From: Boesenbergia rotunda
Taxonomy: Eukaryota; Streptophyta; Magnoliopsida; Zingiberales; Zingiberaceae
Direction: 5' to 3'
Assembly: GCA_024364735.1 (NCBI GenBank)
Contig: JAGFNQ010004757.1
Coordinates: 917,437-981,436, forward strand
DNA length: 64,000 nt
Both the position numbers and the translations under genes were made by a program. Position 1 is the first letter of the stretch, and each line of letters starts with the position of its first letter. The notes under the pieces were generated by a model, which saw nothing but the letters and a program-made list of their open reading frames with translations, was not told the DNA's origin and made no database searches. Positions 40,159 to 51,241 of the stretch are shown here, piece after piece.

Positions 40159-42314
40159 ATGGCACCCAAGTAAGATCTATTCTCATTCTTACTAATGGCT
40201 TTATAATACTTGTGTATTTTTGAACCTAATCACTATATTTCATGATGGTGTCGTGCCCTTAACCCCAAATCCAACTCCAAATCCTAACCATTTTGGTTGT
40301 GCCGTTACCTTCATCACCCAACCTGTGTGTGTGTCGTGACCTACTCTAAATCTCAGAAAATCTTCAAAGGTAAAGCTCCTAGTGAGGGAACCTCAAAGTC
40401 CAAGTCCCCTTCCTCATCTAGACCGACCCAACCATCCTCCCGACCTCAACCCTCTACCAGTTCTAGATTTCCTAGCGCATACTTTGAACAAAAGTTTCAA
40501 AATTCCACGTTTAAGCTCCTCCCCTGTCGAACTGTGGATAAGACATTTGTGTATGACCATTGTCCATCAGTAAGATAGGTTATCGAGTATTATGATATTG
40601 AATCAATTCTTTTCCTTGAACGGGAGATCAACTTTGATTTAGTCTCGGAATTCTATAATAATCTTTATCACGGTGATGGTAATTTGGGGTATACCACCCG
40701 AGTGGCCAAGACACATTTAGATTTCTCTTATCCCATTTTCTCGGAGTATCTAGCCTGTCGTAGATCGACAAATAACTATCCCCTCTTCCCTTGTATTCCA
40801 TATCCTCTATCGGTTCCATTCCTGGGAGTCACCTCTGATTCCATTTACGAGTATTTTTTTGGACACTCTAGGCTGGATGGCCTCGATGAGCTTGCCGGTG
40901 AGTTTCCCACGTTTGCTGCCCTTCGACTCTCCCCTGTTGATTATGTCCTTTTTAAGATAATCACCAACTGTCTTTTACCAATCACCTCAAAACCCCTTGC
41001 GGAGATCCGTCCCTATCACTGCCTGATGCTATATGGGATGCATCGGCACCTAGACTTTGACATCATGTCAAGCATTTACCAGTCCATTATCTACCATAGT
41101 GATTCCAAGCGTCGTACAGTTTTTATGCCTTTTGGGCACATTATTACTGACTGACTCCAGTCAGTCGGTATTGATGTGTCCAAGGGTAGGACTGTACTGA
41201 TGGTTCGGCAAGACTGCAGACTTGGAAAACGCATGTTTTCCAAGTTTAGCATCATTGCCGATCCTCGGGGGATAAGGTGGAAGGATGGGAGGGGTCTTGG
41301 GGAGCTTCCACGGGTGTCACATGTTTAGGTAGCCGCAGATCCAGCTGGATATCATAGTGCACCCACTGCAGCGGAGGACGATGAGGAGGCGGAGCTGGAT
41401 CTCAAATGGCAGATTGCTGAGCTCGAGCAGACGATAGACCACAGATTTTATATGTGGGAGCTCGAGCAGCAAGCGATCTGGTCTGAGGTTTCTGTGATAC
41501 ATACCGAGCAGCGGGAGATGTTTACAGAGATGCGTGCATGGATGGCTGGTCTGTTAGGACCAAAAGGAATTTAGATATGTCCACAATGGCATGATATTGT
41601 CCACTTTGAGCCTAAGCCCTCATGGTTTTGCTCTTGGGCTCTCCCAAAAGGCCTCATGCTAATGGAGATACTATATTCCTTATAAACCTATGATCTTTCC
41701 ATGTGTTTCTCAATATGGGACTAAGTTTGCACCCTTGCAACCCCTAACAATCCCCCTCAAATAAAGGACCACATGCTCCCACCACAAACGGAAACTCTTT
41801 CCGTTTTTGATATCTGATCCACCAGGACTTTGCCCCTCGGTCCACCTGACCTACTAGGACTTCACCACCTAGTCGTAACTAGAACTGGTCCTCTTGATCA
41901 AGACACGGGAGCCCACACATCCTTTATTTAAGGCTTAATACACATGATTAGATCTGGATCATGAAGAGCAACCGGGCTCTGATACCACTTGTTAGGACCA
42001 AAAAGAATTTAGATATGTCCACAATGGTATGATATTATCCACTTTGAGCCTAAGCCCTCATGGTTTTATTCTTGGGCTCTCCCAAAAGGCCTCATGCCAA
42101 TGGAGATATCATATTCCTTATAAACCTATGATCTTTCCATGTGTTTCTCAATGTGGGACTAAGTTTGCACCCTTGCAACCCCTAACATGGTCATCCGTCA
42201 CCGCAGACATTTCCTGGCAGCAGCACTACTCCAGGGAGCTTACTGCCTTCTGATGGCACTGCATTTGATCCGATGCAGTTTGATGTTCCCCATGATCCCG
42301 CTGATCAGGATTGA
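40159..42314 (+). pseudogene. Extra ORF of element C (putative plant transposon protein domain)
   Basis: After a probable intron (40171-40356, acceptor CTAAATCTCAG), one frame runs to TGA at 42312-42314 with stops at 40576, 41152 and 41326, and a TRIM inserted at 41552-42187. It starts with a Ser/Pro-rich segment (KSPSSSRPTQPSSRPQP), then a folded domain around VIEYYDIESILFLEREINFD, LVSEFYNNLYHGDGNLGYTT, and KTHLDFSYPIFSEYLACRRS, followed by PLSVPFLGVTSDSIYEYFFG and a Glu-rich coiled coil (about 41385-41540). This resembles the 'putative plant transposon protein' domain found between pol and 3' LTR, or alone, in plant retroelements. No membrane segment is seen, so 'envelope' is not supported. 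Exon phases do not match as now read, consistent with a lost base at the donor. Function unknown. Confidence 0.72.
41552..42187 (-). mobile_element. TRIM retrotransposon, copy 2
   Basis: 636 bp: LTRs 41552-41749 and 41990-42187 (TGTTAGGAC...CCCCTAACA, 198 bp each), TSD TGGTC at 41547-41551 and 42188-42192. Minus-strand PBS AAGTGGTATCAGAGC (41976-41990) and PPT (minus strand TTATTTGAGGGGGATT, 41750-41765) flank a 240-bp interior without ORF. It interrupts the extra ORF of element C, whose frame resumes after the TSD. Confidence 0.95.
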
Positions 42315-42738
42315 TATCTTTTGCTGTATTTTGACTTATGACTACTGTTTCATGACTGTGTGTGACTGATGACATTCTGATGATTTTATTTGTTTTGGTG
42401 TTTGTTTCAGTCGTTAGTTGTAGTCTATGATTTACTACATTGTCATATGATGCATATGAGTAGTTTGCCTTGCTATATTTATTTCATATGTCTTTCACTT
42501 ATTACTTTAAGTTTTTGGTTTTGGGGAGAGACCCTTGGTTAAGGGGGAGATTTTTAAACTTAATAACTAGTCTACACCCTTTTTAGTGTTTGACAAAGGG
42601 GGAGAGAATGGTTAGTTAAGTTTAGGGTTTGTTAACAAATTTAATTATTGTAGGGGGAGGACTCTGATTCCCTTGCGATAATGAAATTTGATTTCATTTG
42701 ACTTCTAATACCTAAACTTAAATCGGGTTGTCAAACAA
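42315..42738 (+). other. 3' noncoding region of element C
   Basis: AT-rich, no ORF. Three GGGGGAG purine tracts (about 42545, 42599, 42652) precede the PPT proper, as in elements A and D. Confidence 0.7.
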
Positions 42739-42753
42739 CAAAAAGGGGCAGAT

Positions 42754-44707
42754 TGTTGATGCAGTTTGACCTGATTGTTGTTTTGGTGTTGACACAGATT
42801 TAAGTTTAGTTGAGTAAGATAAGTTCGGATTAAGTCCTGGTCGAGGATTGGGCACGAATTCCGGTGAGTGAAGCCGGGTTCTATTGAGTGAAGCTAGGTG
42901 AAGAAAATCCTGGTGAGTGAAGCCGGGTCCTAGCGAGGGAAGCTAGGTGAAGGAAATCCTGGTGAGTGAAGCGGGATCCTAGCAAGGGAAGCTAGGTAAA
43001 AGAAATCCTGGTGAGTGAAGCCGGGTCATAGCAAGGGAAGCTAGGTAAAGGAAATCCTAGTGAGTGAAGCTAGGTTGGACTAAGTCCCGGTGAGTAAAAC
43101 TGAGCATGAAGTCTTGGTCTGGGGGACTAAGCATTGAGTTTACTGGTCAGAGAGGGCTCGGGAGCTCGTCTCCGGACCAAACTGGGTCAGAGAAGGCAAG
43201 GGAGCCTATTCTCTAGACTCAGGGTCGAAATGGTCGGAGCTGGATCGGTCTGAAGTCCGATTAGAGAGTTGGCACGAACTCCCTCGGTTGTTGATCGGTC
43301 TGAAGTCCGATCAGGGAGTTGGCACGAACTCCCTTGATAGTAGATCGGTCTGGTGACCGATCCAGGATGTTTGATCAGTCTGGTGATCGATCAGAAATAG
43401 ATCAGAAACATTTTGTGTGGTAACTGATCGGTTTGGTGAACGATCAGAAATAGATCAGAAAGTTTCTGAGGGATTCACAGGAAACCCTGATCGGTCAGAG
43501 CGACCGATCAGGGCCCTCCTGGACCGATCAGGATGGCTCCTGATCGGTCAAGAGGTGGCATGATCGGTCACTTTGACCGATCAGGACCTAACCTGATCGG
43601 TCATGAGACGGATCAGGTGATTATGGCCTGAAAGGCCAGGCTGTGGCCTGATCGGTCAGTAAACCGATTAGGCCGTGGCTGATCGGTCAGTGAGACCGAT
43701 CAGTCCTTGGCTGATCAGTCAGCTGGACCGATCAGCCCCTGGCTGGGTTCTTGAAGCTAAACCCCGAAGCTTGATCTCTGATCGGTCAGTGAGATCGATC
43801 AAATATTTACTGGATCGATCAGAGTGTAGTCTGATCGGTCAGGAGGGTGTCTGATCGGTCAGGGTGACCGATCAACGCCTCAGACCTTTAATTTGAATTA
43901 CTGTCAGACCTCTGATTACTTTTAATTTCCTGCTAATTTCTTCTGATATGTTTTGATTTGCTTCGCTAATCAGTCTGTTGAGTGTGTAAATGATACAGAG
44001 ACGATACAAGCCAAGAAGGAGGGTCAATGGTGACTTTTGCTACAATAGGTTTGTTTGTTATCTGTTTGCAAGTTTCAACGGCTTCTAGCGGCTGGCTTCT
44101 GGCAACTGATGACTGACCTGAGGCTCCAGCTGAAGAGGTCTTCAGTGAACTGAGGGCCCAGAGGAGGTCAGTGGATGACGAAACCATGGATCAGTGGCTG
44201 ACGAAGCCTGGTGATGAGCAGAAGGAAGGCTTAAGAGGAAGCTGGCGATGCAGAGGAGAGTAACGAACAGAAAACTAAGCAAGTGCTTTGCTATGGGTTT
44301 TGGCTGTGTTGTTGTTGTGCTCTCTCTGTAGTGTTTCCTTGAAGCTTTCTGCTATATCTGTTGTGCTACCTTCTCGTGGTCTCCTGTACTCAACCGATTC
44401 ATTTCTGAGATCTGTGGAGAGGTTACTCCACCGAGAAGGAGTTATTTTCTTATCCGGAGTTCCGAGGCTTGATCAGCCGACGATCAAGGGATCGCCCACC
44501 TCACGGGCACGCCAATGAGTAGGGGCAAGTTATCCTCAAACCTTGTAAATCCTTCTGTTAGCGTCTGATTTGTTTTCTGCTTGTGCTCTTTCTGTTCTGT
44601 TTTTCTTCCGCTGCTAACCTAAGTGTAGAAAGAATCAAATGAAGCCAAAGGTGTTTGTGGGTGACTATTCACACCCCCCCCCCTCTCTAGCCATCCCAGA
44701 TCCAACA
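42754..44707 (+). mobile_element. 3' LTR of element C
   Basis: 1954 bp, same repeats and palindrome array (43250-43875) as the 5' LTR. It lacks the 34-bp patch present at 38144 and keeps CCCCGAAGCTTGATCTCTGA at that place. Confidence 0.92.
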
Positions 44708-44712
44708 CACAA

Positions 44713-45233
44713 GATGTTCTTTGCCCTTTGCAATGAATCCCTCTGGCTGCTGCATATAGATGTTTTCCTCAAGACTTCGTTAAGGAAAGCTGTCTTGTCA
44801 TCCATCTATCAAACCTCATAGTCCATATGAGCAGCAATAGACAAGAGAACCTGGATAGACTTAAGCATGACTACCAGCGAAAAGGTCTCCTTATAATCAA
44901 TACCCTCTTTCTGAGTATACATTTCGCAACAAGCCTTGCTTTGAAGGTCTCAATCTTCCCGTCTACTCCTCTCTTTCTTTTGTAGACTCACTTGCATCCA
45001 CTGGCTTTTATACGATTGGGTGGTTCTACCAGCTCCCAGACCCGATTAGAATCCATAGATTCTATCTCAGACTTCATTGCATTTTGCCAAGATACCGCAT
45101 CTTTATCTTGGAGTGCCTCGTCATATGTCCAGGGATCAGGTTCATGCTCGCTAGGGACCAAGTCTATAGACTCTCCCAAGAACATGAATCTCTCAGGCTG
45201 CCTAACAACCCTCCCACTATAACGAGGTGCCAC
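44713..45233 (-). pseudogene. Element B Pol: linker and RT N-terminal part
   Basis: Minus strand: PERFMFLGESIDLVPSEHEP, DPWTYDEALQDKDAVSWQNA and MKSEIESMDSNRVWELVEPP (45233-45000), the Copia RT start. Then a degraded stretch toward 44713 containing an EVYMQQPEGFIAKGKEHLV-like segment before the break caused by element C. It continues at 37126 and below. Confidence 0.82.
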
Positions 45234-45282
45234 ATGTGTATCTTCTGTGACACGTGGTGCAGTGACTTGTGGTACGTCCTCT

Positions 45283-46190
45283 TTACCGTTGTACTGAAGT
45301 AGGGACTTCCCCTGCCAATTCTTCTAGAACAATTTTACTCATGTACTTGTGGTCCATCACATAGTCTTCCTCTAAAAATCTGGCGTTTGTGCTAATGATC
45401 ACCCTTTGATCTTTAGGACTATAGAACAGACCACCTTTCATTCCTTTAGGATAGCCTACGAACAAGCGCACTTCTGAACGAGATTCCAACTTATCAGCAT
45501 CTCCCTTCAGCACATGTGTTGGACTATCCCAAATCCGAATATGTCTCAGACTAGGCTTTCGCCCAGTCCACAATTTTGTGGGCGTAGAGGGTACTGATTT
45601 AGATGGTACCAAGTTCAGAATGTATGCTGTCGTTTCCAGAGCATACCCCCAGAACGAATCCAGCAACTCAGAGTAACTCATCATCGATCTAACCATTTCC
45701 ATAAGAATCATATTCCTTCGCTCCATCACACCATTCTGCTGGGGAGTGCCAGGTGCGAACAATTGGGATTGAATCTCAACCTTGATAAGTAACTCCTAAA
45801 CTCTCCCAAGAGGTACTCACCATCACGATCAGACCGTAGTGTCTTGATACTTTGACCTTGACGTTTCTCCACATCAGCCTTGAATTCTTTGAATCTGTCA
45901 AAGCATTCACACTTGCGGCGCATTAAGTAAATGTATCCATACCTTGAATAATCGTCTATAAAAGAGAAAATATTCAAAGCCACCTTTAACCTGGATAGAC
46001 ATAGGACTACACAAATCAGAATGAACCAACTCCAACACATCTTTGACTCTATACCCCTTGGCCTTAAAAGGCCTCTTGGTCATTTTACCTTCCAAGCAAG
46101 ATTCACAGGTTGGGAAATCTTCCACCACTAATGTACACAAAGGTCCATCAGCTTTGAATTCTACTTAGGTTAATATGACCAAGCCTTACA
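45283..46190 (-). pseudogene. Element B integrase, frameshifted
   Basis: Minus strand: zinc-finger end EDFPTCESCLEGKMTKRPFK (about 46115-46056), catalytic core LVHSDLCSPM (first Asp), FIDDYSRYGYIYLM, TLRSDRDGEY (second Asp), then after a frameshift near 45760, MFAPGTPQQNGVMERRNMIL with the catalytic Glu, and the DUF-like end RKPSLRHIRIWDSPTHVL, GYPKGMKGGLFYSPKDQRVI. All three catalytic residues persist, but at least two frameshifts (about 46150 and 45780) disable it. Confidence 0.88.
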
Positions 46191-46192
46191 TG

Positions 46193-46669
46193 TCATAGAT
46201 ATGTCTGGTTCATTTTCGAAGGCTTTTTTCTCTTATTTGAATTAGACAATGAGTTATTAATTTCTATTTGCATCGTGGGAGCTTTTGGTTCAAGAGTGTA
46301 CAAATTGTCAACCAAAGCACCAGAACAGATAATCTCTCTATTTCTTCTTATAATAACATTGTCATTAATAGAAATAGAATATCCATCCAAAAATAATTTA
46401 GAAACTGAAATTAAATTCTTTCTAAAAGTAGGTACATAAAGGTAATTTTTTAAAATCAAAATTTTATTCTTATCAAACAATAAATAAACATCTCCCACTG
46501 CAATAACTGCCACCTCCGTAGCATTGCCCATGTAAACAGTAATCTCTCCCTCAGCTAGTCGTCTGGTTTCCTGGAACCCCTGCAAAGTATTGTAGACATG
46601 ATCAGTGGCTCCCGTATCTACACACCAGGTAACGGTTGATAACACCGCTAAACATGTTTCAACGACCAA
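46193..46669 (-). pseudogene. Element B protease
   Basis: 159 codons with the intact aspartic-protease motif WCVDTGATDHV (about residues 15-25), YVPTFRKNLISVSKLFLDGY and the GAG-pre-integrase beginning. The frame is open, but it is separated from gag and integrase by frame changes, so it was once part of a polyprotein. Confidence 0.85.
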
Positions 46670-47440
46670 AGAAAAAGATTTACCTTTGTTCTCCTTTCGG
46701 CGAGGACAGTCCGCCTTCTAATGTCCAGTCTGCTTACACGTGAAGCACTTGCCTTTCGGCTTTTTCACTCCAGCCTGAGGTCCCTGAGGTCTAGCCGCCT
46801 TCTTTGCTACACTTTGTTTCTTTTTCTTCTTACCTTTCGGCTTAGAAGTAGAAACCCTTTGATCAATAAAAGCTTGAGCACTCTGACGAAAAAGCCCTTC
46901 TGCCGCCTGGAGTTCTGCCAGGAGTTACGCCAACGAATACAACCTCTTATTCATATTGTAGTTCAGGCAAAACTGCTCAAAACTCCTAGGTAGAGACTGG
47001 AGAATGATATCGACCTGGGGTTCCCCATCGATCTCAGCTCCAAGGACTTCCATCTCATTCAAATGAGCCATCATCTTGAGAACATGATCCCTCATGGGTG
47101 TTCCCTCAATCATGGTGGTCGTCATCAAGTTTCTCATAGTCTCCTGCCTAGCAGCCCGATTCTGATGTCCGAAGAGTTCCTTAAAATTGATCATCATGTC
47201 ATGGCAGTAAGAAAAGCCTGATGCTAATGTTGCAGTACATTTGGCATAGAAGCCAAAATGTAACACCGCGTCATCTCATCTGCCTTAACCCACTTCCTAT
47301 AACTCTCTCTCTCCCCTTCACTAGAACTATCAGTAGACTGAGGAGGGCATTCCTCAAAAAGTACAAATTTATACTCCTCTGCAGTTAAGACAATATCCTG
47401 GTTGCGTTTCCAATCAACATAATTAGGGTCAGTAAGTTTG
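46670..47440 (-). pseudogene. Element B gag
   Basis: Minus strand: N-terminal DPNYVDWKRNQDIVLTAEEY (47430-47370) and WVKADEMTRCYILASMPNVL (about 47290-47230), then the UBN2-type core MMINFKELFGHQNRAARQET and MKMMAHLNEME-like, LQSLPRSFEQFCLNYNM (47180-46950), and a zinc knuckle CFTCKQTGH-stop-KADC (about 46755-46710), where a Trp codon became TAG. Two or more frame changes. Confidence 0.85.
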
Positions 47441-48525
47441 TTTTATTTTAAAATCAAACCCAGTGGGTTGAAAGTCATTTTGAAAATGTCCCTAAGAATC
47501 ACAAAGATCAAAACATTAGATTTCAAAATTTTATTGATTCCTCAAACAATAAAAATTTTTAAAATCAACCAACACCTCAAAACACCGAGAATATTGCATG
47601 TCATGATAGTGTGGATGTATACAAAATTCTACATTTGTAAGATTATCTTGTCAACCTTACTTTTGACAAATAAAATTAATAGTTGGTTCCTCTTTGGCCC
47701 TACAGATAATAGTAGTGACTCCGATGGGGAGGATACTATTATTTGCATCTAAGTGTTGACCATTACCTGGTACCAAGGCAATTACTTAGGATTATGTCCC
47801 TTCCGATGGGGATGATCACGCTCCTAAATAATTTCCTATAACCCCTTTTGACCTAGTGATCAGCAAAACAAGCTCATCCGATATGAAGGAAGGCACTCAG
47901 AGCCAACGCGCAAGTTTGTTCGCATCACTAATCAAAATTGTAATGGAGGACCACGAGAATTAAAAAAAACCCTCTCCCACTTAGTTATTTACATTGAGGA
48001 TTTTTTTCTAGCAATTACAACATGCATATTAAAAAAAAGCAATAAATATGGAAAAAATATAATTTCCAACTATCATGGCCTTTTGTCTTCCAATACGCCT
48101 CCCGTCGTGTCGACATCTTGTCTCCTCCTTCTAGATCCATGCGCAAGCCATCATAGGAGCTCCGAGTCGAGATAAAAAATTATTTTTAATTTACATCCAT
48201 TGATCCTATACTCCACGAAGGAGTGTACAAAAATCTAGATCAAAAGTAAACTAAATTAAAGAGCGGCTAAACAATGTTCTATTTAATTACAAAAATTAAA
48301 TACTAATCTAGCCTCGTCAACCCCGAGGATTCAAAAAATATTACAAACACACAATCACATCCAATCACATACACACATATGGCCATAATAGTGGATCTTA
48401 TGCCTGCAACAACAAGTTAGTCTACGCACATCCTACTATTATCCGGCATAAAATATATGATTAAATTGCATGAAAGTAACCGAATCCAAACTCACAAAAC
48501 TGAAAACATGCGCTCAGATACCAAT
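47441..48525 (-). other. Untranslated leader of element B
   Basis: 1.1 kb between gag and PBS, AT-rich, no frame recognised. A 104-codon plus-strand frame (47438-47752) has no domain. CGCCTCCCGTCGTGTCGACA (about 48099-48118) begins a short GC-rich island. The PBS TTGGTATCTGAGC (minus) sits at 48511-48525. Confidence 0.65.
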
Positions 48526-51241
48526 TGTTGGGTTTTAGGCCCTTGGATGGTGCGCATGGAACTTGTCCGTCGCTGTGTCCCCGGATTAAAATTTCATTAA
48601 TTGAAATTAATCCGAACACAAACAGAATTTCCAAACGACTGTTTCGTTGTCGTGCTAATGACTTAAGCGATCGCTTAAACAAACTTGTTGTTCAAGCAAT
48701 TCGACTCTTTTTGTCGGTTAGCCGCGGAAAAGACAACGACGTAAGATCGTCGATTTTTGTGTTTACAATCGGGGTCCAAGTTAATTAATGAATAATTAAC
48801 AACAACGAGGAAAGATAAAGAACAAGAATGAATAAGATCAATTCATACCTCTTGATCTTCTATTGTATGACCTCCCTCTTCTTGGACGTCGTGTGGGCGA
48901 CGATCTCCCAAGAATTGAAGCCTCCTAGACCGTACTTCTCTTTCTCTCTTGCTTGCGCCAATCCACAAAGGAAGAAGAAGCTTTCTTCCTTTCCTTTGTG
49001 CCGCCGGCCAATACCTCTACCTCTTCTTCTTGTTGCGCCACCGACCACCACCTCCACGGATGAAGATCCTCACCGGCCACCAAGGAAAATTCTCCTTCCC
49101 TTGCTAAAGTCGGCCACCAAAGGAAACGAAAGGAGAGGCATCTCCCTTTGTGTGCCGCCCAACCCTAAACCCTAGGGTTTTGTTGCCAGCCAAGAGGGAA
49201 GAAGAGAGGAGGGAAAACCAAGAGATTAAACCAAAGAGTTATAAAACCAAAAAAAAGTTCTCCTTTGGGTCTAGGCTTCATGAGGTATTTATAGGCTACA
49301 ATAGGGACCATAAGGAGAAGTTGGTTCTTGGTCACCTAACGGATTTTTTTTAGCTACAAATTTTTAGCCACAAAAATTTTTTTAGCCACAAAATCGGATC
49401 CGTTAATAATGATCCAATCTACTAAAGGATCATTATTGAATTACCTCACCAACCCCCATAATAAAATATGGGCTCCAATATATTATTTGTACAAAATTCT
49501 CTCCGTGTTTAAGATACCGCATGTCCGTTAATTAATTAATTAATCTGACAATTAATTAATTAACTTCTAACTCCATGAGTAGTACCACTCAACCATGTTA
49601 GGGCAATCTATGATCCGGAGTGACCATGTGTTTTGATGTTTGGGCAAAGGGTTTAAGTTAGGTTTACCCTTGTATTTTTGATATGTGTATTTGAGTGTGC
49701 AGGTTTGCAAGATACACATGGACTTAGTTGAACGACTTCGAGTATGGTGAAGCATGGAGACAAGCCGTGGGCTTGTGTGCGCATCTGAGGGACCATGGAT
49801 AGCAGGAACGATGAGCTGAGGGAAGCAGACTTCGAGGCGTACATGAAGGATGACATGGAGGCAAGCCGAGGGCTTGTGTGCGCATCTGAGGGATGAGGGC
49901 CAAAGTCGAAGAGGGCTTGAAGGCAACAAATCAAGGTTGCTAGTGAAGAGTCAGCTGAGTCGTGAGGGTTCAAGTGCTGAGCGAAATGTACTCGGGAAAT
50001 CCTAGGTTTGAGTGCTGAGAGAAATGTACTCGGGAAAGGGAAACCTTAGGTTTAGGAGTGGACCAGTCAACTGGTGTCTGGGCAGTCGACTGGTAGAGTC
50101 CACAGAACGATCAGTCGACTAGTACTGGACCAGTCGATTGATGGCACTTGGAATTCGAACGTTAGGTTGTAAACGGTCGAATCTGAGTGGGGCCAGTTGA
50201 CTGCCCCAGGACCAGTCGACTGGTAGCGGGTTTCTCAGCCTAGAGCACTATTTAAAGGGGCTCGGTTTTGGCTGAGAGTTTTTGACGAAATGAGCTTGGT
50301 TAGAGCTCATTAGTAGTCTTCTAGTGCTCAGAGGTGTGTTCAGATTGTGGTGAGGTTTCTCCACCCACAAGGAGCTACACGAGCTAGCCAGAGGTCATCC
50401 GGGGAGTCATCCACAACAGATCGGGATTGTCCACCTTACGGACAACCGTGGAGTAGGAGCTTCATCTCCGAACCACGTAAAGGTGACGTGTTAGCATTGT
50501 TTTAGTTTTATATTTAGTATTTCCGCTTGTGCACGCTAACGTTGTAGGTAGAGAAATCGGAAGAAAAGCTATTCACACCCCCCCTTCTAGCTTCACGTCA
50601 CGGTCCTAACAAACCTTATTATCATGCCGGACCAAGTCCACCTGCAAGGTTTACATGATAAATTTTATGAGTTCCTCAAGGGGACATCATCATCCTAAAA
50701 TAGGACACGGTTTCCTTCTATAATCAACGGCATACCATGCAAATAATATTATTTCCTAATTTACCGAGCCTATCGATTTAATGAATAAATCTCGTCCACT
50801 GGCAAATCAAAGAAATAAATACTAAGCACATGTGCCCATTATTATATCGGGATTAAGAGCATGTACAAAATAATATCTTAAGGTCTGATTCAATTATATA
50901 GTCAGTATAAATTGAATCACCTCAAAGTTGATTCGCTCAATACACTCAGAGTGTACTAGTATAACTCTATGGTCAAGACATACCATATCAAATTACACTA
51001 CAACCATGCCAATGGTTTGTCCAAGACCATCTAGGTTGTGAGTCTCTTCTTATACTCTACAAAGGATTGATAACATGATCTTCTGTGTGACACCACACAC
51101 CATGTTATCTACAGTGTAAAGTATTAGACAACATGCACACAGATATATACAGATATAAAATGCAATCATGATCATGTGATTCTTATTCCAAAATGTAGAT
51201 GTTTATACAAAAAGGCTAGGCTCTTAGTATACATCCTAACA
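48526..51241 (-). mobile_element. 5' LTR of element B, split by solo LTR E
   Basis: 48526-49595 and 50612-51241 align to 34188-35918. It ends CCTAACA (51235-51241). The 1.0-kb solo LTR E occupies 49596-50611. Confidence 0.9.
49596..50611 (+). mobile_element. Solo LTR E (SIRE-like, relative of element D)
   Basis: 1016 bp, TGTTAGGGCAATC...CGGTCCTAACA, flanked by AACCA (49591-49595) and AACCT (50612-50616), i.e. a 5-bp duplication with one change. The empty site is visible in the partner LTR at 35287-35297. It shares many words with D LTRs, carries CAGTCGACTG-type pairs (50064-50093, 50109-50141, 50190-50223), then CTATTTAAAG (50248-50257), and CACACCCCCCCTTCTAGCTT near the end. The interior and the second LTR were lost by LTR-LTR recombination. 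Confidence 0.92.

Larger units (their letters stand above)
37132..44707 (+). mobile_element. Element C: SIRE-like Copia with truncated gag and an extra ORF
   Basis: 7.6-kb plus-strand element inserted in the RT of element B: LTRs 37132-39116 and 42754-44707 (TGTTGATGCAG...CCAGATCCAACA), TSD CGCAA (37127-37131) versus CACAA (44708-44712), PBS AGTGGTATCAGAGTC at 39117-39131, PPT AAAAAGGGGCAGAT at 42739-42753. The interior has the first ~125 codons of gag, then a palindrome array, then an extra ORF of the 'putative plant transposon protein' type, itself interrupted by a TRIM. All of pol is missing. Confidence 0.92.
34188..51241 (-). mobile_element. Copia element B, full-length layout with two nested insertions
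   Basis: Minus-strand element with LTRs 34188-35918 and 48526-51241 (the latter split by solo LTR E), PBS TTGGTATCTGAGC next to the right LTR (48511-48525), PPT AAGTGGGAGATT next to the left LTR. The interior reads gag (with knuckle), protease, integrase, RT and RNase H, a complete Copia order. Element C sits inside the RT region. All domains carry stops or frameshifts. No TSD is visible: TCTTT on the left, GGGAT on the right, and the Gypsy sequences on the two sides do not join, so flanking DNA was deleted or recombined. Confidence 0.9.

Noticed and set aside
40159..42314. Envelope protein in element C
   Set aside because: No signal peptide or transmembrane segment is visible; the plant transposon protein domain fits better.
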